A stretch of 49,571 nt of DNA from an uncultured bacterium (GTDB taxonomy: Bacteria; Cyanobacteriota; Vampirovibrionia; Gastranaerophilales; Gastranaerophilaceae). Shown here one piece after another: positions 6,783-13,821 of this stretch. The notes under the pieces were generated by a model. That model worked only from the letters and a program-made list of their open reading frames with translations, was not told the origin of the DNA and searched no databases. The position numbers and the translations under genes are program-made. Position 1 is the stretch's first letter. Every line of letters starts with the position of its first letter. The stretch spans positions 1-49,571 of the forward strand of contig CADBUZ010000006.1 of assembly GCA_902797985.1 (NCBI GenBank). The letters run 5' to 3'.

Positions 6783-6799
6783 AAGAAAGGTTAGATATT

Positions 6800-7276
6800 A
6801 TGACAAAGAAATTAGTAGCATATTTTTCAGCAAGTGGTGTTACAAAAGAAGTTGCGCAAAATTTAGCATCTGCAATAGAGGGTGATTTATATGAGATTAA
6901 ACCTGCGGTGCCTTATACTGATGCTGATTTGAATTGGATGGACAAAAACGCAAGAAGTACAGTTGAGATGAGAGATCACAATTCACGACCTGATATCGTT
7001 GAGGATGATGCTCATGTTGAAGAATATGATGAGATTTTTGTCGGATTTCCTGTTTGGTGGTATATAGCGCCTACTATTGTGAATACTTTTTTAGAAAAAT
7101 ATGATTTTTCAAATAAAAAGATTATTCTTTTTGCAACTTCCGGCGGAAGCGGATTTGGTAAAACCGTTGATAATATAAGACCAAGTGTTGCTGATTCGTG
7201 CGAAGTTATCGAAGGAAAAATTTTAAATCATAATCCATCTGTTGATGAGCTTAAAGCTTGGGCAGAGTCATTATAA
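6800..7276 (+). CDS. Flavodoxin
   Basis: A 158-aa flavodoxin. FSASGVTKEVA (9-19) is the FMN phosphate-binding loop. GFPVWWYIAPTIVNTFLEKY and FATSGGSGFGKT (about 111-122) line the isoalloxazine site. It is close to the flavodoxins used as NAD(P)H oxidoreductase partners or electron carriers in anaerobes. It has its own AGAAAGG ribosome site, is second in the operon with the iron-sulfur flavoprotein-like gene, and is followed by a good terminator. Confidence 0.85.
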   Translation: MTKKLVAYFSASGVTKEVAQNLASAIEGDLYEIKPAVPYTDADLNWMDKNARSTVEMRDHNSRPDIVEDDAHVEEYDEIFVGFPVWWYIAPTIVNTFLEKYDFSNKKIILFATSGGSGFGKTVDNIRPSVADSCEVIEGKILNHNPSVDELKAWAESL

Positions 7277-7295
7277 TTTTTGAATTTGTATTAAT

Positions 7296-7341
7296 CCTTC
7301 CTGTGTAATATTAAATTAATGTTTACATAGGAAGGTTTTTT
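7296..7341 (+). terminator. Rho-independent terminator of the flavoprotein operon
   Basis: CCTTCCTGTGTAA pairs with TTTACATAGGAAGG (one G-T style mismatch), and a run of six T follows. Confidence 0.85.
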
Positions 7342-7404
7342 GTTGTAAAAATAAATTCAACAAATACAATGAAATTGTATCGTGTATAAAAAAGCAAATC
7401 AACA

Positions 7405-7842
7405 ATGTTAGTAAATTTTCAAACAGTTAAAAATATTCCCAAAATTGTCTTATACAATCCAAATAACGGACGAGAGTTTCGTATGCTTGATACTCAGACA
7501 GGGAAATATATTGGTGAAATGTCTGTTGCCTATGAAAAAAGAACGGATTTATATATAGAAAAATTAGTTATAGAAAAATCCGAAAGGGGTAAAGGATACG
7601 GCAGAAAATTTTTAGATTTTGCGAAAAATTTGAGTAAGAAATTGAATTTTGGCGGGAATATGAGAGTTATGGCAGCTGCTTTAATGGAAGGTGATTTTAT
7701 TCCTCCTCATATTTTTTATAGGAAATATGGTTTTACAACGGATAATAAAGAAATTTTGAATAAAATTGATAATTGTATTAAAGAGAAAAAACAGCTGACT
7801 ATTAAAGATGCCCCAATTACATATATGACGTATACTGCGTAA
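7405..7842 (+). CDS. GNAT-family N-acetyltransferase
   Basis: A 145-aa acetyl-CoA-dependent transferase. The acetyl-CoA pyrophosphate loop is RGKGYG (61-66) after the strand LYIEKLVIEKSE, and FYRKYGF (104-110) is the usual late GNAT motif. The substrate cannot be told. It is a monocistronic gene in the accessory region. There is no good Shine-Dalgarno before the ATG, so the first few residues are uncertain. Confidence 0.75.
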   Translation: MLVNFQTVKNIPKIVLYNPNNGREFRMLDTQTGKYIGEMSVAYEKRTDLYIEKLVIEKSERGKGYGRKFLDFAKNLSKKLNFGGNMRVMAAALMEGDFIPPHIFYRKYGFTTDNKEILNKIDNCIKEKKQLTIKDAPITYMTYTA

Positions 7843-7996
7843 AATTTTTGATATGTATGGATTGGATTGTTAAAATTTAAATATATAAATATTGAATACA
7901 ATAGTATAATAAACTATTTTTTAGAAATACTTAAAATATTAGGAACAAAAACTCTTTTGTAATTCATAAGTTGATTTTACAATAAAAGTTATTGTT

Positions 7997-8018
7997 GTGG
8001 TAGAACCCCCAACCTACA
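7997..8018 (-). repeat. GTAGGTTGGG repeat, copy 3
   Basis: On the minus strand TGTAGGTTGGGGGTTCTACC, then ACAACAATAACTTTT. The same tail occurs after copy 4 at 8741-8757. Confidence 0.6.
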
Positions 8019-8021
8019 AAC

Positions 8022-8270
8022 TCGAAGTAGCACGGAGCAAAGCGAACGACAATTTTGTGAAAACAAAATAAAGTGAGCGACTGCGAAGTGTGAAACAATA
8101 ATCCGATACTAGTCCCGCCGTTTAGCGCGAGCGCAGCAAGACAGCGGATTTGCGGACGGACGACACGAAGTTAGTCCGGATGGCGAACAGATTTTGTTGG
8201 CAGGTACGAAGTACCGAAAACAAAACTCTGTGAGCGTGGAGCAAATCCAAGACAGTCCCGCCGTCGACAA
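8022..8270 (+). repeat. Mini-hairpin repeat, copy C (composite)
   Basis: A 250-bp mosaic in the gene-free stretch 7843-8329. It has GGTAC-GAA-GTACC (8203-8215), CGTTTAGCGCGAGCGCAGCAAGA (8119-8141, matching copy B), GGAGCAAAGCGA (8034-8045, also at 48533-48544) and the terminal phrase CAAGACAGTCCC...CGACAA shared with copy A. The frames that cross it (for example 8109-8351 minus) are low-complexity shadows. Confidence 0.7.
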
Positions 8271-8273
8271 AAG

Positions 8274-8301
8274 AGGACAAGCAAAAGCTTGTCCTTTTTT
8301 T
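8274..8301 (+). terminator. Terminator-like hairpin after repeat copy C
   Basis: AGGACAAGC, loop AAAA, GCTTGTCCT, then seven T. It is in the same position relative to the repeat end as the hairpin at 3250-3281. Confidence 0.7.
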
Positions 8302-8329
8302 ATTGATAAAAATATTTTATTATAAATCA

Positions 8330-8764
8330 TTAAACGTTTGATTGTTGCCATTCGGCTTTTTGGAATTCTGCAATCAGATTACCAATAACAGTTTCATCAC
8401 CACTGTTAAGAACTGCCTGTACACTATCATACTGACTATCGGATAACCAAGTTGCAATAGCAGAACGTAATGCACTAATTTGTGTTGTTGTCAAAGTATA
8501 ATTATCAGCCGTTTTTATTGATTCAATACTATGTCCGCTGACAAATTGGTCTGTAACTTTCACACCTTTTGTGGTATCACCAAAATCAGCAGTATTTGTA
8601 ATATACATATTCTTAGACTCATCTTCAATGATGTGACCTTCTCCGTCAATTTTAACATCATAACGTATAATAATGTTGGCTTTATTAACACCAATTTCTA
8701 TACTGTCATTATCGCCTGAGCCTGTAGGTTGGGTTTTCAACCCAACAATAACTTTTTGGTGCAA
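8330..8764 (-). pseudogene. C-terminal fragment of an unknown protein, 5' end replaced by a repeat
   Basis: An open frame of up to 144 codons. Its only upstream start is a TTG inside the GTGCAA iteron cluster, its first ~14 codons are read from the GTAGGTTGGG repeat at 8723-8748, and no ribosome site is present. The remainder (IEIGVNKANIIIRYDVKIDGEG, then a helical C-terminus) looks like the end of a larger, surface- or phage-type protein, but I cannot name it. I read it as a truncated remnant left by insertion of the repeat. Confidence 0.5.
8723..8757 (+). repeat. GTAGGTTGGG repeat, copy 4
   Basis: TGTAGGTTGGGTTTTCAACCC then AACAATAACTTTTT, a hairpin with a GGGTT/AACCC stem. It forms the 5' end of the truncated frame on the minus strand. 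Confidence 0.65.
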
Positions 8765-8816
8765 TTATGTGCAAAAATGTGCAAGAATAGTGCAAAAAAG
8801 GAGTAAAAAAGTGCAA
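8759..8816 (+). repeat. Helically phased GTGCAA iterons
   Basis: GTGCAA begins at 8759, 8769, 8779, 8790 and 8811, with spacings 10, 10, 11 and 21 bp, so all copies face the same side of the helix. No gene lies between 8765 and 9251. Confidence 0.6.
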
Positions 8817-8886
8817 GACAAGTTAGTTTTCGTCCGATTTGAAATTTAAATTCTCAGCCAACTTTCTACCGCTACAATTTAGTGGT

Positions 8887-8912
8887 GTTGGGCAAGTATG
8901 CCCAACCTACAT
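8887..8912 (-). repeat. GTAGGTTGGG repeat, copy 5 (hairpin)
   Basis: On the minus strand TGTAGGTTGGGC, ATACTT, GCCCAAC, an 8-bp stem. It is the member with the cleanest hairpin. Confidence 0.6.
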
Positions 8913-8954
8913 TTGTTTACTTCCGAGCAAAATGGACAAAAAAATATAACTATA

Positions 8955-9030
8955 CCGCTGTTCTATTTTGATAAAACAAAAACAGGGATAAACCCTGTTT
9001 TTATTTGATAAATTTGGAGAAGGTGGGATT
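8955..9030. repeat. 76-bp direct repeat, distal copy (att-like)
   Basis: Identical to 9192-9267 except for three bases. It contains the tRNA-Ser terminator hairpin and the last ~15 nt of the tRNA-Ser gene (GGAGAAGGTGGGATT), then diverges in what would be the T-loop. This is the expected trace of integration into, or recombination at, a tRNA gene. Confidence 0.75.
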
Positions 9031-9041
9031 GTATTTAACAA

Positions 9042-9190
9042 CTGCGCCCTCGCGTTAAACGGAACCGTTCGCACTCAAAATCAAAAGCGTGGTTTTGATT
9101 TATTCGTGCTTCACCTTTCGCAATTTTGTTGCTCATTCCTTTGCTCGGGCTTGTTCGAACCAAAGACAAAGCTTCGCTTTGTGGTTCTCA
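9042..9190 (-). repeat. Mini-hairpin repeat, copy E (inverted relative to copy B)
   Basis: The reverse complement shares AGGAATGAGCAAC..TTGCGAAA and CGTTTAACGCGAG with copy B. ACAAAGC-TTC-GCTTTGT (9166-9182) is a GAA-triloop hairpin on the minus strand. It fills almost all of the 161 bp between the two 76-bp repeats. Confidence 0.7.
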
Positions 9191-9191
9191 T

Positions 9192-9267
9192 CCGCTGTTC
9201 TATTTTGATAAAACAAAAACAGGGATAAACCCTGTTTTTATTTTATAAATTCGGAGAAGGCGGGATT
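9192..9267. repeat. 76-bp direct repeat, proximal copy overlapping tRNA-Ser
   Basis: Partner of 8955-9030. It spans the terminator and the 3' end of the intact tRNA-Ser gene. Confidence 0.75.
9210..9246 (-). terminator. Terminator of tRNA-Ser
   Basis: On the minus strand AAAACAGGG, TTTAT, CCCTGTTTT, with T tracts. It is duplicated at about 8973-9007 within the direct repeat. Confidence 0.7.
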
Positions 9268-9338
9268 CGAACCCGCGGTGGAGTTTCCCCCACACAAACG
9301 TTCCAGGTTTGCACCTTAAACCACTCGGACACCTCTCC
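9252..9338 (-). tRNA. tRNA-Ser (anticodon GGA)
   Basis: A class II tRNA with a long variable arm. The acceptor stem GGAGAGG pairs with CTTCTCC (one G-T). The anticodon stem GCAAAC/GTTTGT holds the 7-nt loop CTGGAAC, so the anticodon is GGA and reads UCC and UCU. The T-arm is GCGGGTTCGAATCCCGC. CCA is not encoded. The 3' end faces the accessory region on the left, and a 15-nt copy of that end recurs at 9016-9030. Confidence 0.96.
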
Positions 9339-9423
9339 ATTGATATGACTATCTTTTAGTTTTTTCTACTATTTTTATGCGATTTTCCCGCCGCTGATTT
9401 TTATAATATATCATAAAATTGAA

Positions 9424-9470
9424 AATAAAAAAACAGGTAAGTTTCATTTGCTTACCTGTTTTTATTATTA
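9424..9470 (-). terminator. Terminator of the 9484-9855 gene
   Basis: On the minus strand AACAGGTAAG and its complement CTTACCTGTT around a short loop, followed by seven T. It separates this gene from the tRNA-Ser promoter region 9339-9423. Confidence 0.75.
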
Positions 9471-9483
9471 TATTTTCTATTTT

Positions 9484-9855
9484 CTATTTTTCGCCATAAA
9501 GTATTTTTGCAGCATTTGTTTTTATCGCATTGAGTACTTCCTCTTTCGTTCCCATATGAGCAGGCAATAATACTTCACCTTTCAATGTGTCTCCTTGTGT
9601 ATACCCTGAACTTTCTGCTGTTCTGTCTAATACTCTCATTTTAGGCGCACCTAATATTCTCTTGCTTGGTACAAATTCTAAATTGCAATTGTTTCTCTTT
9701 GCATATCTTGCTATTGAATCAAGATTTTCTCTTATGATTGCTGAATCTTCAGGTTTAAATGCTGTTGATACCTTTGTATACTCTTCTATTCTCTTTAATT
9801 TGTTTTGTTCTATTTTTTGAGCTATTTTTTCTCTTGATATGCGCCAAATTTTCAT
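9484..9855 (-). CDS. Hypothetical protein, 123 aa
   Basis: No family recognised. It has a basic, helical N-terminus (MKIWRISREKIAQKIEQNKLKRIEEY), then a mixed region with NNCNLEFVPSKR and a C-terminal helix (EEVLNAIKTNAAKIL). The size and small, basic character resemble lineage-specific proteins found elsewhere in this window. AGGGA lies about 8 nt before the ATG and a clear terminator follows, so it is a monocistronic expressed unit. There is no signal peptide. Confidence 0.6.
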   Translation of the reverse strand: MKIWRISREKIAQKIEQNKLKRIEEYTKVSTAFKPEDSAIIRENLDSIARYAKRNNCNLEFVPSKRILGAPKMRVLDRTAESSGYTQGDTLKGEVLLPAHMGTKEEVLNAIKTNAAKILYGEK

Positions 9856-9976
9856 TTTCGAGTCCCTTGTTAGATTTTTATTTATTATCTAACTAAAACA
9901 ACAATTCTCAAAATATTTTTTGTTATTTTTGTATTAAATCTTTACAATATCAGGCATGAAAATTTTTATATAAAAT

Positions 9977-10016
9977 AAAACAAGGTTAGCTATTGGCTAA
10001 CCCTGTTTGTTTTTTG
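9977..10016 (-). terminator. Terminator of the 10029-10442 gene pair
   Basis: On the minus strand AACAGGGTTAGC, CAAT, then AGCTAACCTTGTT with a T-rich end. Confidence 0.75.
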
Positions 10017-10028
10017 TTGTTTTCGTAT

Positions 10029-10244
10029 TTATTGTTCTGTTGCAATACCTCCGTTATAAAATTTCCACAGATTTGATAATCTGTTCTTTTTCTCTACTAT
10101 TACATCAAATTCTTTTTTCATATCCGCTAACTCCAAGAGTAGAGTCGCTAGGTCCTTACGTTGTTTTGGGGTGAAATTGTAATTTGCCTCCATTTCTGTC
10201 CAGTCACCCGAAAAACAGCCGTTTTCAAAATCTTTTTTTCTCAT
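10029..10244 (-). CDS. Small hypothetical protein, 71 aa
   Basis: A helical protein (FTPKQRKDLATLLLELADMKKEFDVIVEKKNRL is a likely coiled coil at about 25-57; first half quoted only to mark it). The function is unknown. AAGGAG within the end of the upstream gene lies 8 nt before the ATG, and the gap to that gene is 3 bp, so the two are translated together from one transcript that ends at the hairpin 9977-10016. Confidence 0.55.
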   Translation of the reverse strand: MRKKDFENGCFSGDWTEMEANYNFTPKQRKDLATLLLELADMKKEFDVIVEKKNRLSNLWKFYNGGIATEQ

Positions 10245-10247
10245 AGA

Positions 10248-10442
10248 TTACGCTCCTTGACATAAAGAATGCAAATAATCTACCATGTCATAATTGCCAT
10301 ATTTGAATGTATATGGTTGTTTTGCGTATTCTCCAACTTCTCTTTTTATTTCTTGAAACGCTTGACAGTTAAAATTAAATCCTGTCATTTCCGCATAATC
10401 AACCATCATTTCATCTACATCCACGTTAAAATACTTATCCAT
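10248..10442 (-). CDS. Small hypothetical protein, 64 aa
   Basis: A short protein with three cysteines or polar aromatics in no known pattern (NCQAFQEIK, YGNYDMVDYLHSLCQ). The function is unknown. GAGGATAAGG lies just before the ATG. It is the first gene of a tight pair with the 71-aa gene, which suggests that the two products act together. It is divergent from rpiB. Confidence 0.55.
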   Translation of the reverse strand: MDKYFNVDVDEMMVDYAEMTGFNFNCQAFQEIKREVGEYAKQPYTFKYGNYDMVDYLHSLCQGA

Positions 10443-10571
10443 AACCTTATCCTCTAATCAAAACTATGTACTAACAATTTATACTACGGTTCGTTTTGTA
10501 AAAAACTTTAGTAAAACTTGTACAATTGTTAAGTTTTTGTTACAATAAGAAAAAATATAAAAGGAATTTAT

Positions 10572-11018
10572 ATGGCGAAAATATTTATTGGTTCGGATCA
10601 TGGCGGGTATAATCTAAAAGAAAAAATTAAAGAGGTTTTCACCCCTCTCGGTTATGAATTTGAGGATGTAGGAACAAATTCTTTAGATTCTTGTGATTAT
10701 CCTGTCTTTGCTGAAAAAGTGGCTAAAAAAGTTATAGAAACAGATGGTAGAGGTATTTTAGTTTGTGGTACTGGAATCGGTATGTCGATTGTTGCTAATA
10801 AGTTCAAAGGTATAAGGGCTTCCCATTGTACTGATACGTTCTCTGCAAGAATGACTCGTGAACACAATAATTCTAATATATTGTGTCTTGGAGAAAGAAT
10901 TACCGGACAAGATTTGGCAATCGATATTGTAAAACTATGGTTGGAAACCCCTTTCTCAAATGGAGAAAGACACTCTCATCGTTTAGAGCTAATTAAGAAT
11001 ATAGAAAACAATTTATAA
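10572..11018 (+). CDS. rpiB: Ribose-5-phosphate isomerase B
   Basis: A 148-aa enzyme of the RpiB/LacAB family. It interconverts ribose-5-phosphate and ribulose-5-phosphate in the pentose phosphate pathway. SDHGGY gives D9 and H10, the catalytic loop CGTGIGMSI gives C65 and T67, and H98 lies in REHNNSN. The usual length is about 145-150 aa. AAAAGGA lies 7 nt before the ATG. It heads a run with rsfS (gap 12 bp) and the TPR gene. Confidence 0.95.
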   Translation: MAKIFIGSDHGGYNLKEKIKEVFTPLGYEFEDVGTNSLDSCDYPVFAEKVAKKVIETDGRGILVCGTGIGMSIVANKFKGIRASHCTDTFSARMTREHNNSNILCLGERITGQDLAIDIVKLWLETPFSNGERHSHRLELIKNIENNL

Positions 11019-11030
11019 TGGAATTTAAAA

Positions 11031-11432
11031 ATGGAAAAAGAAAAAGAGATTACTTCGTATAAGTTAGCTTGTGTTATCGCAAGAATATTGGATGAAAAGC
11101 TGGGAAAAGATATTACAATCCTAAATATTAGTAATGTTTCTTCCTTTGCTGATTATTTTGTGATATGTTCTGCTGAAGCAAGTACGCAAGTCAAAGCATT
11201 AACTGAAACTGTAAAACTTAAACTAAAAGAATTCTTCTCCAGACAACCAAACCGCATGGAAAATGATATGCGGAATCGCTGGAATTTGCTTGATTATAGT
11301 GATGTTGTAGTTCATATTCTTCATAAAGAAGAACGTGAAACTTATGCTATAGAAAAATTTTGGAATCATGCTTTTAGTATTTCCACTGATGAATGGATGA
11401 AAGAGTCTGAAGAATATTCTGAATATAACTAA
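11031..11432 (+). CDS. rsfS: Ribosomal silencing factor RsfS (Iojap family)
   Basis: A 133-aa protein. It binds ribosomal protein L14 (uL14) on the large subunit and stops subunit joining when nutrients are low. The family core ISNVSSFADYFVICSAEASTQVKA (quoted in part) is at about 33-56, and the late DYSDVVVHILHKEERETYAIEKFW block is typical. It follows rpiB by 12 bp and is probably co-transcribed. Confidence 0.95.
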   Translation: MEKEKEITSYKLACVIARILDEKLGKDITILNISNVSSFADYFVICSAEASTQVKALTETVKLKLKEFFSRQPNRMENDMRNRWNLLDYSDVVVHILHKEERETYAIEKFWNHAFSISTDEWMKESEEYSEYN

Positions 11433-11514
11433 TTTTAACAGGTTTAACTACTTTACCAATTCTAAAAAATAGTATAAAATAAAACAGGTAGATAAAATAA
11501 GGCATAAAATAATT

Positions 11515-12597
11515 ATGGAAAATCAAGAAGAATTAGAGCTAAGGCAAAATATACAAAAAGTCGTTCTGGCAATGGCTAGAGATCCTAAAAATACTGACAA
11601 TTACCACGAACTTGCTAAATATTATGCAATGCAAGAGGATTATGATAAGGTTATTTCGGTATATGATACTTTGTTATCAATTGACCCTCAAGATGAACAA
11701 GCTATTCTTAATGTGGGTAGTATTTATTTCTTCGAAAAAGAATATAGAAAAGCTCTAAAGTATTTTGAACGTGCTATGGTGGTAAACCCTACTAATTATA
11801 TGGTTTATTATAATTTGGCAAATACATATGCTGAAATGAAAAATTTCTCAAAAGCTTTGAGATGGTATAACAGAACACTTGATTTTATTTCAACCGAACC
11901 TGAAATCTACAATTCTATTGCGTTGTTATATCACGATTTCGAAGATTATGTCGAAGCAAAAGCATATTACGAAAAAGCTTTATCTCTTGATCCGCAAAAT
12001 TTAACTGCATTAGTAGATTTAGGTAATGTATGTTTTAAATTGTTTGATTATGACGGTGCTTTTCAGTATTACTCACAAGTTTTTAGCCTAGAGCCTGATA
12101 ATCAAACAGTTGCTTTATGTTTGGCTAATACTTTGTCATTGAAAAAAGACGAAGCTCGTGCTAACCAGTATTTTGAAAAAGCATTAACCCTTGAGGGTGA
12201 TAGCATTTATAGAGCATATATTTGTTATGCAATTTCTAAATCTGATTTTGGTCATTATGATGAAGCAATTGAATTGTACAAAAAAGCAATTGAAATTGAT
12301 CCATCACAGGCTAAAGCTCATATTCTGCTGGGTAATATGTACTCTAACCAAAGAAGATTCGCTGAAGCTGAAGAAGCTTATAAAGAAGCTTTAAAAATTA
12401 CACAGCTTGATCCTGATCTTTATATATTGATTGCAAACACATATTATATGAATAATGAAATAGAACGTTCTATCTATTCTTATAAGGCTGCAGTTGGTCT
12501 TAGTCCTGAAAATGATGAGTTTAAGCTTGTTTATATTCAAGTATTAGAAGATTTTATTGAAGACAGCAGAAAGGATGAAGTCGTTGCAGAATTTTAG
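11515..12597 (+). CDS. Tetratricopeptide-repeat protein
   Basis: 360 aa made almost wholly of TPR helix pairs (about 9 units of ~34 residues, from about residue 22 to 340), for example DPQNLTALVDLGNVCFKLF and the A/Y/F/A/P spacing in each repeat. There is no signal peptide and no catalytic domain, so it should be a cytoplasmic scaffold that binds a partner protein. The partner may be the overlapping membrane-protein gene that follows: the two frames overlap by about 20-40 bp. Confidence 0.85.
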   Translation: MENQEELELRQNIQKVVLAMARDPKNTDNYHELAKYYAMQEDYDKVISVYDTLLSIDPQDEQAILNVGSIYFFEKEYRKALKYFERAMVVNPTNYMVYYNLANTYAEMKNFSKALRWYNRTLDFISTEPEIYNSIALLYHDFEDYVEAKAYYEKALSLDPQNLTALVDLGNVCFKLFDYDGAFQYYSQVFSLEPDNQTVALCLANTLSLKKDEARANQYFEKALTLEGDSIYRAYICYAISKSDFGHYDEAIELYKKAIEIDPSQAKAHILLGNMYSNQRRFAEAEEAYKEALKITQLDPDLYILIANTYYMNNEIERSIYSYKAAVGLSPENDEFKLVYIQVLEDFIEDSRKDEVVAEF

Positions 12598-13021
12598 AGA
12601 TAGACATAACAGTTTTTCTCCAAAACCATCTGTTTTTGAGAGGGTTTTGGTTGCAGTTAACTATTTTTCCTTTGGATTAGTAGGTTTTATTTGGTTAGTA
12701 ATAAATGCTATTAGAGGCGGGTTTTTGTCTCCGTTTTTACAATATCATATTTTTCAATCATTCTTTTTAGTTATGTTTTATTGGTTGTTGACAGTATTCG
12801 TTTCTTTAATTGCGCAAATATTGAGTTTTATACCATTTATAAATATGCTGGTATTGAAATTGTTATTTTATCTTAATGCTACGGTTTTCTTTGGCAGATA
12901 CTCTGTCGTTACAGGAACTGTATCATTAATTATCATTTACTTGGCACTAACATCTTTACAAGGACAATTAAGTTATGTTCCGTGGGTTTCTGATGTGATA
13001 AAAAGAAGTGTTAGAAGATAG
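12575..13021 (+). CDS. Tic20/DUF4870-like integral membrane protein
   Basis: About 148 aa with a soluble basic N-terminus and four probable membrane helices (YFSFGLVGFIWLVINAI, FFLVMFYWLLTVFVSLIAQI, a third near 95-112, and VVTGTVSLIIIYLALTSL). The segment FLQYHIFQSFFL is like the FxRFHxxQ turn of Tic20/DUF4870 proteins, which occur in Cyanobacteria and chloroplasts. The role is unknown; Tic20 acts in protein import in plastids. A TTG at 12557 with AGAAGA upstream is an alternative start; both overlap the TPR gene. Confidence 0.6.
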   Translation: MKSLQNFRDRHNSFSPKPSVFERVLVAVNYFSFGLVGFIWLVINAIRGGFLSPFLQYHIFQSFFLVMFYWLLTVFVSLIAQILSFIPFINMLVLKLLFYLNATVFFGRYSVVTGTVSLIIIYLALTSLQGQLSYVPWVSDVIKRSVRR

Positions 13022-13022
13022 T

Positions 13023-13679
13023 TTAATTAAATCTGTCTTCTCTCATTTTGGCGAATCCGAGATTTTGGTACATTTTCGCTAAATCCCAATATGCATCACG
13101 TTTATTCCATAATCCTACAGTATAATCAATGTCTGCAGAACTGTATGCTTTCATTGCTTTTACAGCTTCATCATCTGCCGTGTCATAATCTAATCCGGCA
13201 AGACGGCTTGCTTCTATTGCGTCTGCATAACTTAAATTTGACATGTTATATTCTTTTTCTGTCGCAGCATCATCCTTGTTTGCAAGATATTTTTTTCTCC
13301 AATTTGAAAACATTCTTTTTATGCTGCTTTCAGATATTTCTTTTTTATATAATTCTCTTGCTTTTGCATTTTTTTCAAGAATTGCTGAACGTTTATCATC
13401 CCATGCTGAATTGTAGGTTTCTTTTAATCCTTCCAGATTTTCGTTCAACTCTTTTATTTTTGCTTCTTGTTCTTTTATTTGTTTTTCTATAGAGTTTGAT
13501 ACAGCGTGTTTTTTATATGTGTCAAGGTGTGCCTCAGGATTTTCTTCTTCCTTTGGTTGTGATTTTTGAGCAGAATTTGTTTTTTGCACGCTTTTTTTGA
13601 TTTCTGAATTTATGCGATAAATATCTACAAGTTCTTGTGGTGTATTTCTTCCGTTATATTTATCTATTTCTATTCCCAT
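13023..13679 (-). CDS. Coiled-coil hypothetical protein, 218 aa
   Basis: The N-terminus (1-60) is polar and low in structure. Residues about 62-115 form a long charged coiled coil (IEKQIKEQEAKIKELNENLE), and 130-218 a helical domain rich in Ala, Asp and Tyr (YADAIEASRLAGLDYDTADD). There is no signal peptide. The function is unknown. It converges on the Tic20-like gene with only one base between. It may be a structural or secreted helical protein. Confidence 0.6.
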   Translation of the reverse strand: MGIEIDKYNGRNTPQELVDIYRINSEIKKSVQKTNSAQKSQPKEEENPEAHLDTYKKHAVSNSIEKQIKEQEAKIKELNENLEGLKETYNSAWDDKRSAILEKNAKARELYKKEISESSIKRMFSNWRKKYLANKDDAATEKEYNMSNLSYADAIEASRLAGLDYDTADDEAVKAMKAYSSADIDYTVGLWNKRDAYWDLAKMYQNLGFAKMREDRFN

Positions 13680-13821
13680 TTTTGCACCTATATTTTCTAC
13701 ACAATAGTATTAAAGCACTTAATTATTTATTTTGTTATTTAGTAATATTAACATTAACATAAATTAATATCTTATGTTTTATGATACATCTGTTTTTGAA
13801 AAAATCAATAGTTCATTTTTA

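Noticed and set aside
8109-8351. 80-aa minus frame
   Set aside because: It is read through the mini-hairpin repeat block and a terminator; the translation is repeat-derived and has no ribosome site.
12557-12574. TTG start for the Tic20-like gene
   Set aside because: Possible, but the ATG at 12575 keeps the overlap with the TPR gene smaller; neither has a clear ribosome site, so the choice is weak.
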